From assembly GCA_031281985.1 (NCBI GenBank), contig JAITEO010000015.1, positions 1 through 8,705 of the forward strand: a stretch of 8,705 nt of DNA. Reading direction: 5' to 3'. Positions 4,658 to 8,705 of this stretch are shown here, in pieces. Source of the DNA: Zoogloeaceae bacterium. GTDB lineage: Bacteria > Pseudomonadota > Gammaproteobacteria > Burkholderiales > Rhodocyclaceae. A program made the position numbers and the translations under genes. The notes beneath the pieces are model-generated. The model worked only from the letters and a program-made list of their open reading frames with translations. It made no database searches and was not told the DNA's origin. Position 1 is the first letter of the stretch. Every line of letters starts with the position of its first letter.

Positions 4658-6657
4658 AGCGCATTTCTGGTTTTTTGTGGTTTGTGTTGTTTTACCTTTC
4701 CCCCATGTTGGTAAACCTCGTCGTGACCACCGACTTCATAGACGGGCTGGGCTTTCTGCTGGAAAACGGCTTGTTCCGTTTTTCCCTGTTCCTGCATACG
4801 TTGTTTTTCCTGGGGCTGTCGTTTGTCTCGCTGCTGTTGTGTTTCCTGGTGTTGCGCTGGGTTGCCGTCTGCATGACGCGCGCCCTGCGCGTTCCGGAGT
4901 CCCGGGGCGTCTTTTGGGGCATGCTGTTTGGCGGGTTGGCGATTTTTTCCCTGAACGGCTTCTTTTTTCCGCTCTCCGCCTATGCGTTCATTGCGCCCGC
5001 CTATCTGGGATATGGTCTGCTGGTTTTACCGCTCGCCTACGCGGGGTTCCTGCTGTTTTCCCTGGGGACGCTCTACAGAAGACGGGAACTGGCGCATCCG
5101 CGTCTTGTGCTGGCGGCGACGCTCGCCGTGTGCGCGCTTGGTCTCGGCCTGTTCTGGCCGGGGTCGGACACGGAAGACCTCGCGCTACCCTTCCTTGTCG
5201 ATCCCCAGACGCCCGCCGAAACTGCCGTGCCGGAGGCAATCCCGTCCGCCAGCGCGCCGCCCAATATCATCATTCTGGGCGTAGACGCGCTCTCGGCGAC
5301 CATGCTGACGCGCGCCCGGGAGGCTGGTCTCGTGCCGACCCTGGATGCCCTGTTGCAAAAAAGCGTGTCCTACTCGCGCGCCTATACTCCGCTGGGACGC
5401 ACTTTCCCGGCCTGGACTTCCCTGCTGACGGGGGAAACGCCGCAGGAACATGGCGCGGTCTTCAATTTGCGGCAATTGGACAAGATCAAGAAAGACCAGT
5501 TGATCAGTCTGCAATTGCAACAGCAAGGCTACAAAACCATCTGGGCGATCGACGAAAGACGCTTCAACAACATGGATCGGAGCTTTGGCTTTGACGAGGT
5601 GGTCGGCCCCAAGGCAGGCGTCATGGATTTCCTGGTGCAAAAGCTCATCGATCATCCGCTGTTCAACGCGCTGTTGCAAACCCGGGCGGCAAAATACCTG
5701 CTGCCCTACGCCCATATGAATGCCGCCTATGCTTCCAGTTATGACGCCAAGGGTTTTGTGGATGCCATCCTTGCGGCAAGCGCCACGGAAAAGCCGCTTT
5801 TCCTGGCAATACATCTGGAATCCACGCACTGGCCGTGGGAGAGCCGTCACATCCGCTTCAGGGTGGAAGACGACAACCAATGGGTCGCCAATTACCTGAG
5901 CATCCTGCCAGTGGCGGATCGGCAGATTCACGGCGTGCTGGCGGGTCTTGCGCGTCAAGGGGCGCTGCAAAATGCGCTGGTGATTCTGATGTCGGATCAC
6001 GGCGAAGGATTGAGCCAAGTGGAAAAGACACTGGATATGCCCAACGCGCCCAAAGTGATGAGCGCCGGGCATGGCACCGATCTGTTGAGTGATCACCAGA
6101 ATCGTATTCTGCTGGCGACATTGACGTTTCAAAACGGCAAAATCGTCAACGCGCCGGAAGTCGTGGCAAGACAGGTTTCCCTGCTGGACGTCAAGGCGGC
6201 GCTTGTGCGTTTTCTTGCGCAGGGAGAAGCGCGCATACAGGCGGATGACCCTTGCCTTCTCGTAGAAACGGGACTGCGTTTCAGAGCGGTAGAAGGCCTG
6301 GCCAAACCGGACAACCAGGAACTGCTGGCGGAGGTCAGCAACAAATACGATGTCAGCGCGGAAGGCTTGCAGCAATTGGTGGAGGGCGCCTTACCGGGTT
6401 TATTGGCAGCCAAGAATATCGGGGTACGTTGCGAAAAGCGCATCACCTATTATTCGACGACAACCCGGCAATATGTCGCTTTCTCGCTGGATGACGCTGG
6501 TCTGCCCGATAAACCCATTGCCCCGCCCAGGGAGGATGTAGAGCGCATTCTGCAATACGCCAAGGGCTATGGCACGGATCTGCCGCCCTGGGAGGACAAA
6601 CCACTCCCGCCAAGAACCGCGCCGGGATTCGTTTTCTCGCACACCATCGGGAATTAG
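4654..6657 (+). CDS. inner-membrane sulfatase/phosphotransferase-superfamily protein
   Basis: A complete 667-residue protein. About five hydrophobic helices (residues about 6-25, 45-70, 88-110, 112-140 and 151-169) anchor it in the inner membrane. An alkaline phosphatase/sulfatase-fold domain (about 203-520) follows, placed in the periplasm by the odd helix number. Likely metal and catalytic residues are D211 (ILGVDALS), T250 (GRTFPAWTSLLTG), D448-H449 (MSDHGEG) and H473 (AGHGTD). At the nucleophile position arylsulfatases have Cys or Ser; here Thr250 fits the LtaS/EptA group of phosphoglycerol and phosphoethanolamine transferases better than a true sulfatase. The substrate is unknown. The roughly 150-residue C-terminal extension after the fold (VETGLRFRAVEGLAKPDN onward) is not one I recognise. 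The ATG at 4654 begins just before the first helix, but the Shine-Dalgarno is poor. The C-S lyase gene starts 14 bases downstream, so the two are probably co-transcribed. Confidence 0.85.
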   Translation: MKRISGFLWFVLFYLSPMLVNLVVTTDFIDGLGFLLENGLFRFSLFLHTLFFLGLSFVSLLLCFLVLRWVAVCMTRALRVPESRGVFWGMLFGGLAIFSLNGFFFPLSAYAFIAPAYLGYGLLVLPLAYAGFLLFSLGTLYRRRELAHPRLVLAATLAVCALGLGLFWPGSDTEDLALPFLVDPQTPAETAVPEAIPSASAPPNIIILGVDALSATMLTRAREAGLVPTLDALLQKSVSYSRAYTPLGRTFPAWTSLLTGETPQEHGAVFNLRQLDKIKKDQLISLQLQQQGYKTIWAIDERRFNNMDRSFGFDEVVGPKAGVMDFLVQKLIDHPLFNALLQTRAAKYLLPYAHMNAAYASSYDAKGFVDAILAASATEKPLFLAIHLESTHWPWESRHIRFRVEDDNQWVANYLSILPVADRQIHGVLAGLARQGALQNALVILMSDHGEGLSQVEKTLDMPNAPKVMSAGHGTDLLSDHQNRILLATLTFQNGKIVNAPEVVARQVSLLDVKAALVRFLAQGEARIQADDPCLLVETGLRFRAVEGLAKPDNQELLAEVSNKYDVSAEGLQQLVEGALPGLLAAKNIGVRCEKRITYYSTTTRQYVAFSLDDAGLPDKPIAPPREDVERILQYAKGYGTDLPPWEDKPLPPRTAPGFVFSHTIGN

Positions 6658-6671
6658 CCTGCCAGAACGCG

Positions 6672-7856
6672 ATGAATGCCGATTTCCATCATCCGCCCGC
6701 GCGCCCTGACAGCGATTCCATCAAATGGGCAAAATATGCTGGACGAGACATCTTGCCCCTGTGGGTGGCGGACATGGATTTTGCCGCGCCGCCTGCCGTG
6801 CGCAAGGCGCTGGAAAAACGGGTGGCGCATGGCGTTTTTGGCTATGGCGCGCCCTGCCCGTCGCTGATCGATGGCGTACTCGATTATCTGGCGCGCGCCT
6901 ATGACTGGCGGGTTCAGGCGGCATGGCTGGTCTGGCTGCCGGGTCTGGTGACGGGCATCAACGTGACCGTGCGCAGTGTGCGCGATGCGGCGGATGACGC
7001 GGCAGGCGTATTGACCAGTATTCCGGTCTATCCGCCTTTTCTTGCCGCGCCGAAGAATGGCGCGCAGCCCTTGCGTACCGCCGCGCTCGCGCAGGTCGAC
7101 GGGCGCTGGAAGATGGACATCGAGGCGCTGGAGGCCGCCTGTCTTCCCGGCACGAAACTCCTGCTGCTCTGCCACCCGCACAATCCGGTCGGGCGCTGCT
7201 GGAGCCGCGCGGAACTCATCCAGCTTGCCGATTTCGCCGCACGTCATGATCTGGTGGTCTGTTCCGATGAAATTCATTGCGACCTGATTCTGGATACGGA
7301 CAAGCGCCATCTTCCCTTCGCCATGCTGGATGAAGCGGCGGCCGAGCGCAGCATTACCCTGATGGCGCCCTCCAAGACCTTCAACATTCCCGGTCTGGGT
7401 TGTTCTTTTGCGATCATTCCCAATCCAGGGCTGCGCCAGCGTTTCTTGCGCGTCATGCAGGGTATCGTGCCGCATGTCAATATATTGGCGCTGGCGGCCT
7501 GCGAGGCGGCGTTTCGTGATTGCGCGGCCTGGCACCAGGAACTGCTCGGCCTGTTGCGGCAAAACCGCGATCGACTGGAAGCCACGGTTGCCGCCTTGCC
7601 CGGGCTTTCCATGACGCATGTCGAGGCAACCTATCTGGCCTGGATCGACGCCCGCGCACTTGCCCAGGGCTTGTCCTTGCCAGGGGACATGTCGCCCGCG
7701 GCCTATTTTGAAACGCGCGGTCTGGGATTTTCCGATGGCGCGGATTTTGGCGCGCCCGGCTGGGTGCGCTGCAATTTTGGCTGCGCGCCCAAACTGTTGG
7801 AACACGCACTCGTTCGCCTTCGCCATGCCGTTGAGAACCCTGTTGTTCCCGCTTGA
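6672..7856 (+). CDS. MalY/PatB family PLP-dependent C-S beta-lyase (aminotransferase fold type I)
   Basis: A complete 394-residue fold-type I PLP enzyme of the MalY/PatB group, which cleaves the C-S bond of cystathionine or cysteine conjugates to give a thiol, pyruvate and ammonia. The N-terminal signature is SIKWAKY followed by ILPLWVADMDFAAPPAV (about residues 28-44). FGYGAP (56-61) and HPHNPVGR (168-175, Asn171) follow. SDEIHCDL (198-205) holds Asp199, which would pair with the PLP ring nitrogen. APSKTFNIPGL (232-242) holds the Schiff-base Lys235. WVRCNFG holds Arg366, the likely carboxylate binder. The length matches the family (about 390 aa). The cytosolic enzyme would act in methionine/cysteine metabolism or thiol release; the exact substrate cannot be told from sequence. 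The start is 14 bases after the upstream stop and has a weak ribosome-binding site. The 3' end overlaps the next gene by 32 bases. Confidence 0.93.
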   Translation: MNADFHHPPARPDSDSIKWAKYAGRDILPLWVADMDFAAPPAVRKALEKRVAHGVFGYGAPCPSLIDGVLDYLARAYDWRVQAAWLVWLPGLVTGINVTVRSVRDAADDAAGVLTSIPVYPPFLAAPKNGAQPLRTAALAQVDGRWKMDIEALEAACLPGTKLLLLCHPHNPVGRCWSRAELIQLADFAARHDLVVCSDEIHCDLILDTDKRHLPFAMLDEAAAERSITLMAPSKTFNIPGLGCSFAIIPNPGLRQRFLRVMQGIVPHVNILALAACEAAFRDCAAWHQELLGLLRQNRDRLEATVAALPGLSMTHVEATYLAWIDARALAQGLSLPGDMSPAAYFETRGLGFSDGADFGAPGWVRCNFGCAPKLLEHALVRLRHAVENPVVPA

Positions 7857-8169
7857 CTATACGCCCTACCATTTCGCGCTGCTGAGCCTGTTCCTGGCAA
7901 TGAGCGGCTATGTGTTCGCGGCGATGCTCGCCTTCCAGCAGGTTTTTGGTTTGCCCGCGCCCCGGCGCGTCGCCTGGCTGGCGCTGAGCGCGGCATTGCT
8001 CGTTTTGTTGCGGCAAAGTTGGGCCAGCCTGGAATTTGCCCTTGCCACCGGCGTCTATGATCTCACCGCCGCCCTTTTCGAGGTTTTGGCGGTTGGCTTG
8101 CTGGTGCTGGCGATTTCCCGCTTTGCGGGAGAGGACGCGCCCGCGTCGCCCAAAACCCCGCCTCCGTGA
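7825..8169 (+). CDS. small three-helix inner-membrane protein, unknown function
   Basis: A 114-residue hydrophobic protein beginning MPLRTLLFPLDYTPYHFALL. Three membrane segments are apparent (about residues 16-38, 46-63 and 76-98), followed by a short polar tail, FAGEDAPASPKTPPP. I do not recognise the family. The ATG at 7825 lies 32 bases inside the end of the C-S lyase gene in another frame, which suggests translational coupling; no Shine-Dalgarno is evident. The frame stays open upstream to 7618 within the lyase gene, but that part lacks hydrophobic character and is a shadow. The Leu/Ala/Phe helical periodicity and the arginines at helix ends look like a genuine membrane protein. The 3' end overlaps the opposing folate gene by 107 bp. 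The role could be linked to the membrane-bound enzyme two genes upstream, but this is inference. Confidence 0.68.
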   Translation: MPLRTLLFPLDYTPYHFALLSLFLAMSGYVFAAMLAFQQVFGLPAPRRVAWLALSAALLVLLRQSWASLEFALATGVYDLTAALFEVLAVGLLVLAISRFAGEDAPASPKTPPP

Positions 8170-8701
8170 ATAGCCAATCCAGCGGATAATCATGCGCCTG
8201 CGGCCAGACGCTTTTCGTTCGCCCCAGTTCAAACCCCACGCCCAGCGTGCGCGGCGCAGGCCGCAAAGCCGCCAGGGTGCGATCGAAAAAACCGCCGCCA
8301 TAGCCCAGACGATAACCCGCCGCGTCAAACGCGTTCAGCGGAATGACAAGGACATCGGGTTGCACGGATTCTCCAGCCAGGGGCGCGGGAATGCCAAAGG
8401 CATCGTCGGCCAGTGGCGTCTGTGGCGTCCAGATGCGGAAAAGCAGTGGTGTTTGCGGCGCGATGGTCACGGGCAGGGCGGCGGTTGCGCCCGCCTGGCG
8501 CCAGACTTCGATGGCGGCGCGTACATCGGGTTCGTTGTGTATTGGCCAGCAAAAGGCGATGCAGTTGCCGGGCGGTTGCGGGAAGGCCTGCAACAGATGC
8601 GCGACGATTTGCCGTGACCACGCGGCCACCTGCGCCGGCGCGCAGGCGCGGCGGGCGGCAAGATGCGCCGCCCGCAATGTTTGGCGGATGTTTTGCGGCA
8701 T
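8063..8701 (-). CDS. ygfA: 5-formyltetrahydrofolate cyclo-ligase (MTHFS)
   Basis: A 212-residue enzyme that converts 5-formyltetrahydrofolate to 5,10-methenyltetrahydrofolate using ATP, in cytosolic one-carbon metabolism. The N-terminus has the family's basic helix (IRQTLRAAHLAARRA, about residues 5-19). CWPIHNEPDVRA (51-62) is the core strand and substrate region. The diagnostic PLNAFDAAGYRLGYGGGFFD (121-140) is the glycine-rich nucleotide and folate signature. HDYPLDWLFTEAGF (170-183) is the usual C-terminal motif. About 29 further residues (ATRARPLPQSGKSPAP onward, ending RKGRR) form a basic, Pro-rich tail beyond the family's normal end. The ATG at 8701 is only four bases from the window edge, so a start further upstream cannot be ruled out. 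The last 35 codons, including the stop, lie opposite the end of the small membrane protein gene. Confidence 0.93.
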   Translation of the reverse strand: MPQNIRQTLRAAHLAARRACAPAQVAAWSRQIVAHLLQAFPQPPGNCIAFCWPIHNEPDVRAAIEVWRQAGATAALPVTIAPQTPLLFRIWTPQTPLADDAFGIPAPLAGESVQPDVLVIPLNAFDAAGYRLGYGGGFFDRTLAALRPAPRTLGVGFELGRTKSVWPQAHDYPLDWLFTEAGFWATRARPLPQSGKSPAPASQPPKPRKGRR

Positions 8702-8705
8702 TTCG

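Noticed and set aside
5185..6375. A 396-codon minus-strand frame inside the sulfatase-family gene
   Set aside because: It has the same codon-on-codon alignment with the plus-strand gene and no domain or ribosome-binding site; the plus frame has helices and catalytic motifs.
6654..7826. A 390-codon minus-strand frame opposite the C-S lyase
   Set aside because: It is codon-aligned antisense to a gene with a complete set of PLP-enzyme motifs; the antisense protein is Arg/His/Gln-rich and unrecognisable.
7477..8328. A 283-codon minus-strand frame spanning the lyase, membrane protein and cyclo-ligase
   Set aside because: It conflicts with three better-supported genes and is Arg/Gln-rich without any motif.
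8192..8617. A 141-codon plus-strand frame opposite the cyclo-ligase
   Set aside because: The cyclo-ligase signature on the minus strand is unambiguous, and the antisense frame has no domain.

Overview
The window is GC-rich chromosomal DNA from a proteobacterium, most likely a betaproteobacterium. The evidence is strong third-position GC bias, a long topoisomerase III with two C-terminal Cys4 clusters, a YjfI/YjfJ (DUF2170/PspA) module and plain sigma70 promoters. This is a judgement from gene content, not a database match. No rRNA, tRNA, CRISPR array, transposase or phage gene is visible.

Region 1 (1-1340, minus strand) is a membrane-stress-type operon. A well-formed sigma70 promoter (1300-1328) has its -35 box inside a perfect 26-bp palindrome. 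It drives a DUF2170/YjfI protein (838-1254), a small unrecognised protein (584-826) and a PspA/IM30 family protein of the YjfJ type (570 to beyond position 1). The genes are tightly coupled, with each ribosome-binding site overlapping or touching the previous stop codon.

Region 2 (about 1363-1839) is non-coding. It holds two palindromic intergenic elements: a MITE-like inverted repeat with hairpin ends at 1447-1553 and a 77-bp nested palindrome at 1681-1757. It ends with the rho-independent terminator of the next gene (1799-1829).

Region 3 (1840-4362, minus strand) is a complete topB, encoding DNA topoisomerase III, with its own candidate promoter (4411-4439). A divergent intergenic region of about 290 bp (4363-4653) separates it from a plus-strand cluster. 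That cluster has an inner-membrane sulfatase/phosphotransferase-superfamily protein (4654-6657), a MalY/PatB-type PLP-dependent C-S lyase (6672-7856) and a small three-helix membrane protein (7825-8169). The three are packed closely enough to be one operon.

Region 4 (8063-8701, minus strand) is 5-formyltetrahydrofolate cyclo-ligase. Its 3' end overlaps the end of the small membrane protein gene by 107 bp, tail to tail.

Most of the window is housekeeping or widely distributed genes. The points most worth a second look are the palindromic operator on the YjfI/PspA promoter, the small protein between YjfI and PspA, the unassigned membrane sulfatase-family enzyme next to a C-S lyase, and the long convergent overlap.
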